Assembly: GCA_029449245.1 (NCBI GenBank)
Contig: JANATF010000001.1
Coordinates: 2,356,001-2,420,000, forward strand
From: Mortierella alpina
Taxonomy: Eukaryota > Mortierellomycota > Mortierellomycetes > Mortierellales > Mortierellaceae
Direction of reading: 5' to 3'
Length of the DNA stretch: 64,000 bases
Position numbers and translations under genes: made by a program. Within the stretch, counting starts at the first letter, position 1. Every line of letters starts with the position of its first letter. Below, in pieces: positions 10,365-22,674 of this stretch. The notes below the pieces were generated by a model, which did no database searches, was not told the DNA's origin, and saw only the letters and a program-made list of their open reading frames with translations.

Positions 10365-13300
10365 TTAGACGTCGTCATCCTCCTCCTCACTAGTCTCGGC
10401 ATCCTTGTAGGCTGACGTGTTGGCTTTGGCGGCTCTTGAAGCCATCCTAGACAGAGCGCAGCGTTATTAATGGGGAGACTTAGCATGTGAACGAACATAT
10501 TAGCACGCAACCTTAAGCGGCCTAAACATACCTTCGCGTTGGTTCCTCGGTGATTCTTTCAACAGTCTTGTCTTTCTTCGCCCTCTTAACGCGTACAGGG
10601 GATTTGCCGCCCTCGATGTCATCAACATTCTCTCCACTGACGGCCTCCGACGGTGATGGCGATCTCGATCTCCGCTTGGCGGCTTGGCCAATCTTCCGCT
10701 CCACAGCTGCCTTTGACTTACGTTCAGTCTTGTGTTCACGAAAGTGCACCCATTCGACAGAGAGATAATTCTTTTTCGATATCTAACCGCGTGACCAATA
10801 AGTTTTTTGTCAGCGGCGCCCACAGTCATTATTTGCTGTGCAAAAGGCTATGCGTAGCACCAGAGCACCATACCTCCACAGACAGATCAGTGTGACCAAG
10901 TGACGAGAAGAGTTCACGGGGGAGCTTGACTTGGCCAGGATAGCTTGTAAGTATCCAATTATGCGACCGACTTCTCTCTTGAACCAGGTACTGAGTAAGG
11001 TCGCTCAGAATGTACAAATTCTGATGTGCACAGAAACAGAGTATTAATATACTTATGGTCGCTGAACCAGTACGAGGGCAAACTCTGTATTCAGCTAAGT
11101 CAATGCTCCTTCACCGCTCATACCTGCGTGTCCTCGTTCAAGTTTACGAGCCGGACGGTCTTTAGCAAGGTAGCGATGTAGAATATGAGCGATACGTTCT
11201 CCGAATTGGCGATGGTCTCGAGGTAGAATTCGATATATCTATGAACAGCGGATTTATCTTAGTAAATAGCCTGCTATTGTTTTAACAACCGCGCCTTTCG
11301 CAGTGTGCTCTTACCTGGCAGTTAGATTGAGATCATCAACGGAGTGCTGCTTAGTTGCTTCCGCGAATACGTTATCCTCATTACTCCTCGTGATAACAAA
11401 GTCAGGGTGGTTAGCTAGCAGGTGCAGGAGTCTAGCCAACGAAAGCTCGTTCAACATCAATTTGCTTTCTTCCGCTGAGTACAGTCATACATGCGAGGAA
11501 AACGGTCTAGTTAGTTAAATATTGATTTTCGCAACCAATCAACCTGCGAATCCAATCCAAATCACTTACCGCTTGCCTGGCTCTTGGATTGTTGGATCAA
11601 GAAGCCACGGACTTTCTGTCTCCACTCAAGTTCAGGTTCATGAGCCCCCAAAAAGAGAACGGCCAAGTATCGAATATGCAATTCCTTTGAGCGAATGTAT
11701 TTCATGACCCGGGTAGCAAAACCTTGGCGGACGCCAAATATCGGGTCCTGCATAACAAGAGCGAGCCTACGATAATCGGCGACAGAGACCATTTTCTCAA
11801 ACGTGGGATTGCCTCGTGTAAGCTTGATGACCAATCGGGCAGCATTCAGTCTCAGATGACTCTTCAAAACAGCGCTAACAGATGGGAGGGAGGGGGTAAG
11901 AAAACCATCAATATATAAATGGAGCCATTATTGTGATTTGGTGTGCGAGTTCACATACTTTGTGTTTTTCTCGGCCACGAGTTCTCCTTCCCCGCTCAGC
12001 AGAGTCCAGAGTAGCTTAAACACAGGCCGGACCGCGTCTTGAGCCACACCAGGGTCGCTCTCCAATAGCATGATGGCCCTGTTGGCCAAGACTTTCAATC
12101 CCATAACCTATTGCCGTCAAGATAGGTAAGTCAAGGCGTCGCCCACATCAAGAAATCACGAAACGTTGTGATGGGCTCGCGACAGCACCATACTAATAAT
12201 ACCTTTGACCGCGAATATTCGTCTAAATCCGCCTTGCTGACCCAATCTGTTGTTGATTCGTAGGTTGTCTGTCAAAATATCTCGCCATTAGTTGTCATTC
12301 CAAATTTGTTCAACGGGTCATCAGTTACAACTTAATCCAAATACAAGTTACTTCTTGTCCCGGGGTGTTGGTCATGAGAAGAGTCTTGATGATGAACGAA
12401 ACGACAGAAGGGCTCACTTTCTCAAAGGATTGAGGTGAATACAGCGCAAGTTGTGACAGAATTGAAAGATCCTTCAAAAGCCTAGGTGACGCTACATCCA
12501 GCCTGTCGGCGACAAGCTCAGCTACAGCCAGACATTTTCTGTCGTTATCTGGGACGCTGGCGAGGACAATCATGGCATGGGTGGCTTGCGTCACAGTGCC
12601 GGCTTCGAGAAACGCCTCAAGTGTTTCTTGAACGTTGGCATCCGCCGGCACAGATTTTGGGTACGACTTTGCAAATTCTGCCAACGTATGTAGTGAGTCC
12701 GAGGCGCCGGCGAAATCGGGATCGCGAAGCAAAGACGTGATATCGACCAGATGATCCTTGAAAATTGCAGGGAAGATGAGCGAGATATATCGTAGCAGTT
12801 CACCAGAGGTCTGCCTGTGTTCCTCGCTTTCGTCAACATTCCTGATGAGCTGCGAAACGACCTCATAGTTCAGTAGCATGAGACCGATCCTCTCCAGGAG
12901 AATCGAAAAGACCTCCAAAGTAGTCGGCGTAACGTTCTCGATCCTCTCAAGGGTCTCCTTCTGTAATGCCCACAGTAAAATGACGTGATGTTGTGAGTAA
13001 ATATGGCACCAGGACGTAAGATCACACGCGATTAAACGCATACGGAATCCAAACTTCTCAACTTACGACAGCCTTTTTGATGTCCTTCAGAGAACTGCGA
13101 GAGTTCATGCAGCTAGATATTGACACAAGAAATTTGTCATCGCAAGCTTTGGCGAACTTGTATAATACCAATGAACTTTTGGCTGGATCGGGCAATCGAT
13201 CTACGGCCGAGAAGAATGACAACGATGAGCATCACACGCCTCTTTTTTTGTAGCCCGGAAGAGCCAACAGTAGCCTCCGTTTGCATTTACCACTAAGAGC

Positions 13301-15993
13301 CTTGATGACGGCGCCTAGTTTTCTCTCAAATTCCCTTGTATCGGAGTCTTTGCTTGAGGCCTACATTAACAATGTTAGTATATAAGAATGTAACTCTAGT
13401 CATGTCTTTCATCAACAACCCAATACGAAGTCGATTTACCTCATGTGCCCCCAACAATCGCAGGAGCGCGGTCATGTAATATCTAGCGCTAAAATGGTAA
13501 AGCAACCAGAATCAGCGATTTGCTCCCGAGACTTTCAAGTCCAAGCCTAACTCACAGCGGAATAACCGCAACCTACTCGACACATCGCCGAAGAACGGAC
13601 AAAAACCCCGTTCGGCCTTTATCGTCGAGACTCGTGAACACTTTTACCAAGCGCAGTGTCCTGGATTCAGTGCTGCCATGAGGGGGAAACAACATCGCCA
13701 AGATCGCATGATCGACAAATGAGCTGCACGAGTTTCGTATAAAGGGTGTAGTGATGTTAGGTCATCGTCCAATATATGAATATACACAATAGGTGGTCAA
13801 GGATTCTTCGCTTACAATGTTTCGGTGTCGTTGACGTAAACGGCATGCAAGATTGCAGATGGCATCCATCCAAAGTGGGTGATGGTAGCGTGGATACCAT
13901 TTTCTCTATGATCATGAAGCTGAATTAGTTACGACACCCAAAAAGAAAAAATAACAAAATCTGAGCTGATGCAAGCTCTCACATTTCAGGATACGCCTGG
14001 CTATAAAGCACAGAAAGCGACTTGATAGCTTCCTTTGAAACAGCTTTCTAATAGCAGAAAGGGATATCGTCAGTTGCAATGCCAGAAGATGTAATGGGTG
14101 CTTGCTGCTCGACCCTCATACCTTCTTGTCCCTGCATCGATGGCCAACTTGAATTAGAGTATCCTTTTTTATATGGTGAAGACTAGTCTCATAGTCGAAT
14201 CCCCCAATCGCTTGGCAGGCAGCAATACGCACTTTCTCATCAGGATCAACAAGTTTTTCAGCAAAGCCCTCTAAATCATTGGTATGGGATGAATGTCAGG
14301 CCATAAAACTCTGAGGAGTTCTCAACATCACTTTCACCTGGGATTATATGACAATCATACCATTTAGTTCCTTGTCGAGACTGCCGTGAGTCTTGATTAA
14401 TTTGACAGCGGATTCCACCCAGATAATACGGACCTGAGGCACTTTGTCGTTTCGCCTATATTCCCAAGTTATAAGAATTAGCATTAAGCTACTATAGGAT
14501 GTCGACGATGCTTAGAAATCGCAAAACTCTACTGTACCTCAAAAGCCAGGCTTTCCACGTTGACTCATACTGAGTAGCAAGCTGGGATGTTTTCTCGGCA
14601 AACATCTCTCCAAGCGACTTTGTCGCCATAGATCTGATAGAGACATCCGTTAACTGTCCAGAAACACCGCGATCATTGTTAGGAAGTGCTGTTAGACGAG
14701 CGGTGGAAGTCAGGTACGATTTCACGGTGATAATACCTTCATTTCTTCTTCCAGTTGCGGGATAACATTCAAGAGCAGGGTGGGTGTTGCCTTGTTGAGT
14801 TCGATCACTAGCTTGTGAACAGTCTTGAAATCCTCCATCTCTTTACTTGACAGTTCTCCGTTTCGAGCGGTAGAAATAATATCCAAAAAGTACTGCAGAT
14901 GAAGCATGATTAGAAAGGTAACTCACAACTGTTATCTAACAAATAATGACTTGATGAGATTTTGTCAAAGCAGAAGCGCGTACCTGGAAAACGTATCGTT
15001 GCAATTTATCAGCGCAATTGTTTCCGAGATCGCACGCGAGGCGATAGGCGGCAGGGTTGTCAAACTATTACGTGGATAGAACAAGTTAGTCACCTTATTT
15101 AAATTAAATTGTCATATACCACGACGCAACTCTACACTACCTTATGCTTGTGAAGAAATTGTGCAAGGATAATGTCGACAATTTCCTGAGGCAAATTCTC
15201 TGCTTCGTCAATAATGTGTTGAAGGAGCTCTGACATGCATATCTGGACGTTTTTGGCTTGCTGGGGACTATACACGGCAAGAAGCGCTGGTGATAAGTGT
15301 CGTTGTAATTGACATGTATCTCGGAGGCATTGGCGATTACACATACCGTATGTCGTCAAAGATATTTCGGAAGAGTTCCACCATAATTTCATCCGCGTTT
15401 TTTAGATCTGTTATTAAGACGATGCTCTTGACGACAGAGAGTGACTCCAAAAGATAGTAATGCATGTTGTAGTATGGTCCTGCCGCGTTCACGATATGTC
15501 TCAGCTCCCTGACGAAGAGATTAAAGATGACCTGACGAGTACGAAGAACACATGTCTTTAGAGAGGAACATAACCATAACGAATCCTATATCTCTGCAGA
15601 CGCACACGCAAAGGGCTACTCAAAGTACCTTGAGATTTGTGTTGTTGTAGGGGGCATCAGGGGCATAAAGTCGAAGTAGGTCCGCGACACAGCAAGCTGC
15701 GTAAATCCGCACCCCTTTGTCCTTGTGATTGACAATGGAAGACTCGATAAGAGGCTTTGTGATGGCAGAAAGTGAGGAGGTGTTGACAGAATCCTGCTCC
15801 ATAGCCTTGAGTTCTGCATGCAGATCCTACATGGTATTAAAAAACAATACAATGCTGCCGTAAGGAACAGGTCGTCCATTGACAGGTCGTCTTCATTTCG
15901 GCTAAGCAGTACCTTCAACTTTTTGAGCAGGTCAGAAGCACTCCCAGAGAGCTTTTGGCTAAACTGGAGCTCTGTGGGGATTGAGGTCACCAT
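10365..15993 (-). CDS. PDS5: Sister chromatid cohesion protein PDS5
   Basis: HEAT-repeat regulator that binds the cohesin ring and controls its loading, maintenance and release from chromatin. Split by many short introns. Recognisable pieces: near the N-terminus KGVRIYAACCVADLLRLYAP, the Pds5 signature; central HEAT-like helices (TLEVFSILLERIGLMLLNYE); a later block LALVMQDPIFGVRQGFATRV; and FYLETIANSENVSLIFYIAT. 3' exons checked for phase: 11124-11238, 10874-11020, 10532-10782, 10365-10446; the tail is basic with RSRSPSPS and ends in acidic TSEEDDDV. The start ATG at 15993 (MVTSIPTELQFSQKL) is preferred over an in-frame candidate at 16122. I have not resolved every intron between about 11,240 and 15,600, so the exact length is not given. 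It is divergent from the TFIIIC5-like gene. Confidence 0.88.
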
Positions 15994-16216
15994 AGCTTCG
16001 GCGGAAGGAAGAGGAGTAGTGGATGGAGAGCAAACAGCACTTGAATTGGTTGTATGAAAAGAATGCGGTCGAAGAAGCGGTGATGGCGAGCGAGCAACGG
16101 ACACGCGTAAATTGGTGGCCAAGCAGGCCCAATTTGTTTATGATTTCCTATTTTAAATTAAAGTACGCCACTGGTTCGCTTCGCTTCCACATCCCACTCT
16201 TCAGCACGTCAACCAC
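15994..16216. promoter_or_regulatory. Shared divergent promoter of PDS5 and TFIIIC5-like gene
   Basis: Only 223 bp separate the two start codons on opposite strands, so both promoters must lie here or overlap the 5' ends. No TATA box was recognised. Inference from layout only. Confidence 0.5.
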
Positions 16217-17306
16217 ATGGCGACCCATGAACCCAATGAGTTGGCCCCAGTTGAGCAGGTGCCTGATGTCAAGATCTTTTCAATCGAGTTTCCAGGGCAT
16301 ATTCAGAACTCTGAGAAAGTGAAAGAAGCCTTGGGCGGCGAGCAAGCCATAATCAATGCATGTGCCCATTTCGCCTGACGGCCGACGCTGTATCGACTGT
16401 ACAAAATGAGGTTCTTCAGTCTTTCTAAGACGCGCACTCCTCTTTTGCGAACGTAATAGGCTTATCTAGGTGGAGCACCGTTGGATCTTCGGTATAGAAT
16501 CAAGGACCCCTTTTCGATACCAATTCAGGGAGAAACAGTTTCCACAGGGAACTTTCTGCTGAAAGCAACCAGGAGATATAGAGTCAAGCGGCGACCAGGC
16601 ACTCAACGCTCGCTGCCTCCATATCGCGTACCCACAGAGGACGATGTTCCCTACAAGGAGGACGAGGAACCCGAGTGTAGATTTGAAATGGTCGGCAGGA
16701 TTCCCAAGACAACGCGGTTTGCGGGCTTGGCAGACTATCAGCATATAGTCGATCCTAGGGACGAGCTCTCCAAGATCAAGTCGGACATCATGAACATGGA
16801 ATGTAGGGTACTTGGGGCACCTAGACATGTGTGCTTTCTCTACAAATCCCATACTTACCATCGTGTGATGCCTTCTAGATGAAAGTCTCATTGCTCTCAA
16901 AGTCGATAACAGGACGCCTCTGGAAGACATTGCATCACTACAGCTTATTCCACCCCCGTCCATCTCGAAATCAACAATTCCACACGCTTTCAGGTATGCG
17001 AACTGGATGTGTTGCTACGGATATGTGTGCTTGTCCAACCGCTGAAAAAAACACCCCCCTCCATTATTTCTCTGATCAAATGTCACACAGGTACAAGGCG
17101 AGAGAGGTACATTTGGGTTTCCTTCATGGTACAACGAGTGCAGACTTGTATGTAGTGCTACTGGACAAATTAACTCTAAACGCAACATCTGTGGATTCAT
17201 ATTTGAATAGGGAGAGCCAAAGGGAGTATCTGGACGGAAGGCCAAGGTGGATTCACAGGAGACGACCCCCATCAACATCGAAAGCGACGACAGTGGCGAG
17301 GAATGA
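16217..17306 (+). CDS. Short homolog of transcription factor IIIC subunit 5 (Tfc1/Sfc1/GTF3C5)
   Basis: TFIIIC binds internal promoters of tRNA and 5S genes for RNA polymerase III; this subunit (tau95) pairs with tau55. Five exons close in frame to 234 residues: 16217-16361, 16470-16802, 16879-16993, 17091-17106, 17211-17306. Family features: FPGHIQNSEKVKEALGGEQA, then LDLRYRIKDPFSIPIQGE and GNFLLKATRRYR, which match the N-terminal dimerisation half. Exon 4 is only 16 nt. The protein then ends after HAFRYKARE plus an acidic, Ser-rich tail (IESDDSGEE), without the C-terminal DNA-binding half found in known family members of about 450-650 residues. The first donor (CAT|GTGCCC) is weak. It may be a short paralog, a truncated gene or a genuinely reduced subunit. 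Confidence 0.75.
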
Positions 17307-17340
17307 TTTCAAATGAAGAGTATATTGCAAAAGCTTTATC

Positions 17341-19378
17341 CTATTGACGCCAAGAATCTTGCTGACCATTTGGATTCTGCTGGCCAGGGAATAGTGGTGA
17401 CAAAAGATTCATGATCTGTTGCTGCTGATTGTCCTGAACAGGCTGCTGAGGCTGGAAATGCGATGCTGCTGGTGGCTGGTATTGTGCTTGCTGAGGACTG
17501 AAGGACGCATTCATTTCTTGGTCAGGAAGCTGTTGCGTTGACCTGAACTGAAATGTTGAAGTGGTTTGGGGTTGTGGTTGTGCTGCTGCAGGGGGTTGAT
17601 GTTGCTGCAACTGCTGCTGTTGCTGCTGTAGTCTTTGAATAGTCGCTTGTGCCTCTTGTATTTGCTTCTGATAGAGGGCTTGCTGCTGCTGTTGTTGTTG
17701 ATAGAGCTGCTGCTGCTGCTGCTGTTGTAGCAAAAGCTGCTGTTGTAACTGCTGTTGCTGTTGGAATTGTTGCTGCTGCTGCTGCTCTTGTTGGGCTGGC
17801 TTTTGTTTTTGGTGTTGGCCACCCATCATGGTTTGAAGATCTCGCTGCTGCTGCTGATACCATGGCACCGTGCCTGCTCCTCCATGCGACTGCGGTGTAT
17901 GAGGTGTCCGTGACAAGGTTCCTGGGCGCTGCAGAATCCTATATCCATCCTCGGGTTCATTGAAGCTGGGTCTCGGAGGAAGTGCGATAGGTTGACGTGC
18001 TGCTAATACCGCCGCCGCCGACGACGACGACGTTGAGGATGACGGTGTTTCGCCCATCATGGCCTGTAATGCAGCGGAAGTATCTGAAGCCATGCTGGGG
18101 ACTTTACGGTCCCTGCCTCCTCTCTTCTTGTTCTTTGCAGACTTTAGCATTCGTTTGTGTTCCAGCTCCTTCTCGTCGTCTGAGAACTCCAGCTCGATAT
18201 CGTCCACTTCTTCGTCGAATTTGTTGCTGGCATCGCTTCCCTTCATCGCCTTCAGCGGCGCTGTCATGACAAAGGAGCTGTATTCCGGAACAGAGTAGAC
18301 AACACAGCCATTCTTGCAAAGAGCTGGGATTTCTTCGGCAGTGTTGAATCGAATTGAGTACATTGGTCGAGCGACTGGTCCAAAGGTCTCGAAAATCTGT
18401 GGTTCAAATAAAAGCGAAATTCGCATCGTTAATTCCTTCTGAAACAGCTTGATATCAGCCCAAAAATATAAGAGTATCAAGTCTCGCAAGGCTCGTTAAC
18501 GGTACCTCTCCTAGAATCTCGCGTTCTGGCTCCTTGCCGTCATCAGAGGGCCCTACGACGGCTGCGATAGTACCTGCATCCAAGACCCGGACTTCGCCAC
18601 TTGATGCCGCTTGTACCACCACCACATTTTCAACGATCGACACGACAGTGCCAATGGGCTCCAACTTTGCATCGGGTCCCAAAACAACTTGTGGTTTCTT
18701 GACCTCTGGCAATTGTGAAATCTCGTTTGCGGTGCGTAGTATGGTGTTGGGCGTAGCATCCTCATCGTCGTCCATAGCGTCCAGCTCAATCAAAGCCTTC
18801 TCGCGCTGCTCCAGAGTTAGCGATGTCGTTGGCGCGATACCCATCTCAGAGTCAGAATCCGAGTCCGAATCAGAAGAATCGCTATGAAGTTGGCGGAGGA
18901 GAGATGATTAGCAGCCACTCCTCAAACCTATCCGGCCCGGCTCAGCTGAAGAGTGCAATAAGACAGCGTTCAAGCATGTCTTCGAGATATTAACCTACGG
19001 CTCATCGTCATCGTCACTAGATTCCAAATCGCTCGATTCGTATCCATCAACCCTCTCGTCTTCTCCTGCAAGAGCGGCATTGATTCTTTCATCCGTGCTC
19101 TTAGAGTCTGACGCAAGTATCGTCTGAGTCACTTCTCCCATTGGTGAATCCGCATTGAGGTCGACTAACTCTGCAGCTGCTGAAGGCGCGGACGAGAGTT
19201 CTTGAGTCAAGGAGGGTTCAAGCGCGGCATTCATATCCACGTCCATGCTCTCGAGAGGGAGTGAGTTGTGAAGGCTTGACTGAGCCGGTAAGGGGGTATC
19301 GACAACTGTATGAGACACAGGTATGTTTTCAGCCATGGCGGTTTCCTGCTCCTTGTTTGTATTGGTATCCATATTCAT
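17341..19378 (-). CDS. NAF1: H/ACA ribonucleoprotein assembly factor NAF1
   Basis: Nuclear shuttling factor that holds dyskerin/Cbf5 during H/ACA snoRNP assembly before being replaced by Gar1. Exons 18999-19378, 18506-18881 and 17341-18396 close in frame to 603 residues. After an acidic Ser/Asp N-terminal region (SSDLESSDDDDEP, then SDSDSDSE), the Gar1/Naf1 beta-barrel runs from KLEPIGTVVSIVENVVVVQ to IFETFGPVARPMYSIRF and VVYSVPEYSSFV, crossing the second intron. The C-terminal half has an acidic and basic segment (DDIELEFSDDEKE) and long Gln runs. The upper start ATG (19378) is two codons before another Met. Its 3' end converges with the TFIIIC5-like gene with only 34 bp between stops, and its start is divergent from the MRPS16 gene. 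Confidence 0.9.
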
Positions 19379-19571
19379 GTGCGTGGAGGAGGAGGGGGAG
19401 GTGAAGGGTGTAGCGAAGGTGTTAAAACAAGAGCAGTAAAAAAAAAAGTAGAAAGGCTGCTTCATGTGGCTTTCGTATCATAACAACGGTCACGCGGCCT
19501 TCCCTTGCTGTCCGCTCGGACATCGATCGCTCTACCGCTTTGGTTCTTGCAATCACATCCCCTCCTCCATC
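19379..19571. promoter_or_regulatory. Shared divergent promoter of NAF1 and mitochondrial S16 genes
   Basis: 193 bp between opposite start codons. It includes a poly-A/T run near 19440-19448. The pairing joins a snoRNP assembly factor with a ribosomal protein, which could allow joint expression; that is inference. Confidence 0.5.
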
Positions 19572-20038
19572 ATGATCTCCATCAAGCTTGCTCGCCACGG
19601 CCTTAAGAACACCCCATTTTTTCACATTGTGGTGCTTCAGAGCCGATCCAAGCCAACAAGGAAACCCATTGAGCAGCTCGGCACTTACAATCCCGTCCCC
19701 CATAAAGATGGCACCAAGGACATCACCTTGAATTTTGAGCGCGCAAAGTACTGGATCAGTGTCGGTGCCAAGCCCAGTGAATCCGTCGCTCGCATTCTGG
19801 CCAAGGTACTGTTGTCACTGGAATGGACTTGGGCCGAAAATATATCACGGAAGCCCAGTTCCCTTTAGCAATGCCGAATGTGGAGTGTCAGGATTGTTGC
19901 TGACTCTTTTATGGCTCCGTTTATTTCATTTAGGCTGATATCATCCCTCCACGACCAAGACCAGGCATGCCCAACCCTAGCCCATCTACTCCCATCAAAG
20001 CCCCTAGCCCTTCTGCTTCTTCCACACCTTCCGCATAA
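19572..20038 (+). CDS. MRPS16: Mitochondrial small ribosomal subunit protein bS16m
   Basis: Bacterial-type S16 protein of the mitochondrial 37S/small subunit. Exons 19572-19805 and 19934-20038 join in phase 0 to give 112 residues. The S16 fold signature is clear: MISIKLARHGLKNTPFFHIV, then LGTYNPVPHKDG, FERAKYWISVGAKPS and VARILAK. The tail ADIIPPRPRP plus a Pro/Ser-rich end matches the extended fungal forms. The start is the first Met in frame with the S16 N-terminus; there is no long separate targeting peptide, as is common for this protein. Confidence 0.92.
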
Positions 20039-20632
20039 TTCTCCTTAAAGCCTGTATTAAAATTTGCCGTTTCCAATTCGAAGGAGTGCTTGCATATCAT
20101 GATTCAGGAGTTCGAGTGAGCGCCAGATCGGGTGCAGAGAGAGCTGCGTTCAGGAAGAACAAAAGAAAATTCCAAGCCGGAGCAAGGATAAAATCTCTGT
20201 CGCTGTCGCTCCGGTCTATTCTGGCAGCTCTCACATCATTCCTATCTTTGCGCGAACCATTGGTATCCCACTGCACGAGAGTGTTGCCTTTGTATGTATA
20301 GGCCATGTGAAAGTGCTGTTTGCACGGCAGGTCCAAGAAAGATGAAGCTGTGAGGCCTTGGGAGCACGTCAAACATGGTCCGTCGTGTTGAAAGAGTTAT
20401 CCCTCCTAGCAATTCTTTTCATTCCTTCCTCCTTAACTTTCTCGTCAGCTCAAGTTCCTCCACTCTATCCTCGCCTCCTCCATATCACATCTTGACTGCT
20501 GTTGACCACAGCTGGTCTTACTTCTCGCTACTTTCTGTCTTTTGCTGTCAGCCTTACTCTTCACCCTGAAAAAGAAAAAACTCATAACGCCCACTGTTCC
20601 CTGTCACCTCTAACCCAGCCTACCGTCACACA
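20039..20632. other. Intergenic, Skt5-like gene promoter
   Basis: About 594 bp without a supported gene. The last 200 bp are rich in C and T runs, as is usual upstream of fungal start codons. Confidence 0.5.
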
Positions 20633-22181
20633 ATGGCAGCCAGTGTCTCACCCACAGTCCTAAGTGGGTCATTACAACCCTCTAATGCCAGTGGGGATCG
20701 CGATTCGATTGCGTCTTTAGAACATCAGCATCAGCAAGGAATGCTGCATTTGGACTACCAGCAACAGCAAAAGCAGTACGAATATGACCAGCAAATGTTC
20801 CAGCAACAGCACCATTATGACCAGGAGCAGCTCTGGCAACAGCAGCAAATGCTCCAGCAGCAACTTCAGCAATACCAAGGACAAGACGACCCACTCACGC
20901 AGCAGGACCAGTCCGTCCTCTCTCACGCCCACCTCAAGCCAGGCCACAAGGCCACATTGTTGTCCTATACCCAAACTTTGGAACTTTACCGTCAGAACGC
21001 CAAGAAGACCAACGACCCCGAACTGCAGTTTGAGTTTGCCGCATTTATGATCGACGCTGGTAAGCCATTGGAGGACCCGCAGACAAGAGCTGAGCTCTTT
21101 GATGAAGCCATGAAGCTGCTGAGGAAATTGGCCACGAATGGACACGCCGAGTCGCAGCATTATCTTGCGGAATGCTTTGCATCTGGCTTTGCAAGGGGTA
21201 AGCCGGACTTTGATAAGGCCTTCCCCCTCTGGGTGCAAGCGTCCAAGCATGGTCATCCAGATGCGGCCTATCGAACCGGACGATGTTATGACGAAGGGCT
21301 AGGCACTCGTAAGGACAATGCCCGCGCTGTTCAGTTCTACAGGTACGCATCCCATCATTCATTGATCATCCTCTGACAGCATGTGGATGTACGGCTGCGT
21401 TTAAAGTTTCAGAAACATTATTTGGCGCGCACGGAGCACCCAACGACAACCAAAATGATACATTGATGTAACACGGCGTTTATTCCCTCGTACAACCCAT
21501 TACAGAAAAGCCGCATCTGCCAACCATCCTGGAGCCATGTGGAGGCTAGGAGTAGTCACCCTTTACGGAGAGCTTGGTCTGTCAGCGTCGCCCCGAGACG
21601 GTGTCAAGTGGCTTAAGCGCTCGGCTCAGGCAGCCACGCCTGAATTCCCCTTTGCACTCTATGAACTTGCCCAATTACACGAACGCGGTATTGAGAACAT
21701 TGTTTTTGTCGACCCTGAGTACTCAGTCTCATTGTACTCACAAGCCGCAGAGCTGGGGCATGCAGCCTCAGCGTTTAGATTGGGCGAGTGTTGGGAGTAT
21801 GGCAAGCTAGGCTGCAAACAGGATCCTCGCCTTTCCATTCACTATTACACGCTTGCGGCCCAGCAGGAGCACCCTGAGGCCTGCTTTGCCCTGGCGGCCT
21901 GGTATTTGGTTGGATCAACGGGGATTTTGCCCCAGTCAGATGCAGAGGCGTATATCTGGGCCAAGCGTGCGGCGGATAAGGATCTACCCAAGGCCCTGTA
22001 CGCCATGGGATACTTTACGGAGGTGGGAATTGGTCCAAGGAAGGACATGGACCAGGCCATTGAGTGGTACAAGAAGGCATCCGATGCCGGCGATAAGCGA
22101 GCGACTCAACGACTGGAGGGTGTGTCTGTCGATGCCTCTGGCAAAGATGGTAGCAATAATGAGAAGTGCACGATTATGTAG
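20633..22181 (+). CDS. Sel1-repeat chitin synthase activator, Skt5/Chs4-like, prenylated
   Basis: Adaptor that recruits and activates chitin synthase at the plasma membrane. Exons 20633-21342 and 21506-22181 join in phase 2 (QFYR|KAASANHPGA) to give 461 residues. A Gln/Tyr-rich N-terminal region (about residues 40-85) precedes a run of Sel1/TPR-like repeats: AESQHYLAECFASGFARGK, PDAAYRTGRCYDEGLGTRKD, GAMWRLGVVTLYGELGLS, LYELAQLHERGIEN, ACFALAAWYLVGSTGILP, LYAMGYFTEVGIGPRKD. The last four residues, CTIM, form a CaaX box predicted to be farnesylated, as in yeast Chs4 (Skt5). The chitin role links it to the two deacetylases in this window, though they are far apart. Confidence 0.88.
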
Positions 22182-22383
22182 AAGGCCATGCTTTATATCA
22201 GATGCTACGACCAGATCGTACGAGAATTAAACAAATTTAGATTTGAAGAACTTCTGACGCAATCCTGCAATTCACCCACTCACTCCACACATCAATGCTC
22301 ATACTCTTTGAGGCACCGGACCAGTTTGCCTGTCTTGGCCAAGTGCATAACCAATCTAGGACCAAGCAGAACCCTCGATAGAA

Positions 22384-22440
22384 CGAGAGAGATAGAGAGA
22401 AGAGAGTAAGAGAGAGAGGGAGTGAGTGAGTGAGAGCAAG
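22384..22440. repeat. Purine-rich GA/GTGA microsatellite
   Basis: Imperfect GAGA run followed by agtgagtgagtgag, in the 3' flank of the Skt5-like gene. Simple sequence. Confidence 0.75.
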
Positions 22441-22674
22441 AGGCAACCAAATTTCCATCATTGAAAGACACGGGCAAATATGCATCACTTTAAAACCCTT
22501 TGATTCTAGTGCATCGAATGTGTAGCTGGCATTAGGCAGATAAATAGCGGGCTTCACCGCTGCGGCACACATCCTTTGGTTATCCACAACTACAGTTCCA
22601 TACACACCTTATCCGCTTTCCAAGGACTCACCGCTCAAGGATATCCTACAATAACCCGAGCACTTTTATTGATC

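Noticed and set aside
20682-21362. Long Leu/Val-rich minus-strand frames over the Skt5-like gene
   Set aside because: Antisense shadow of Gln-rich coding sequence; the plus strand has Sel1 repeats, intron and CaaX end.
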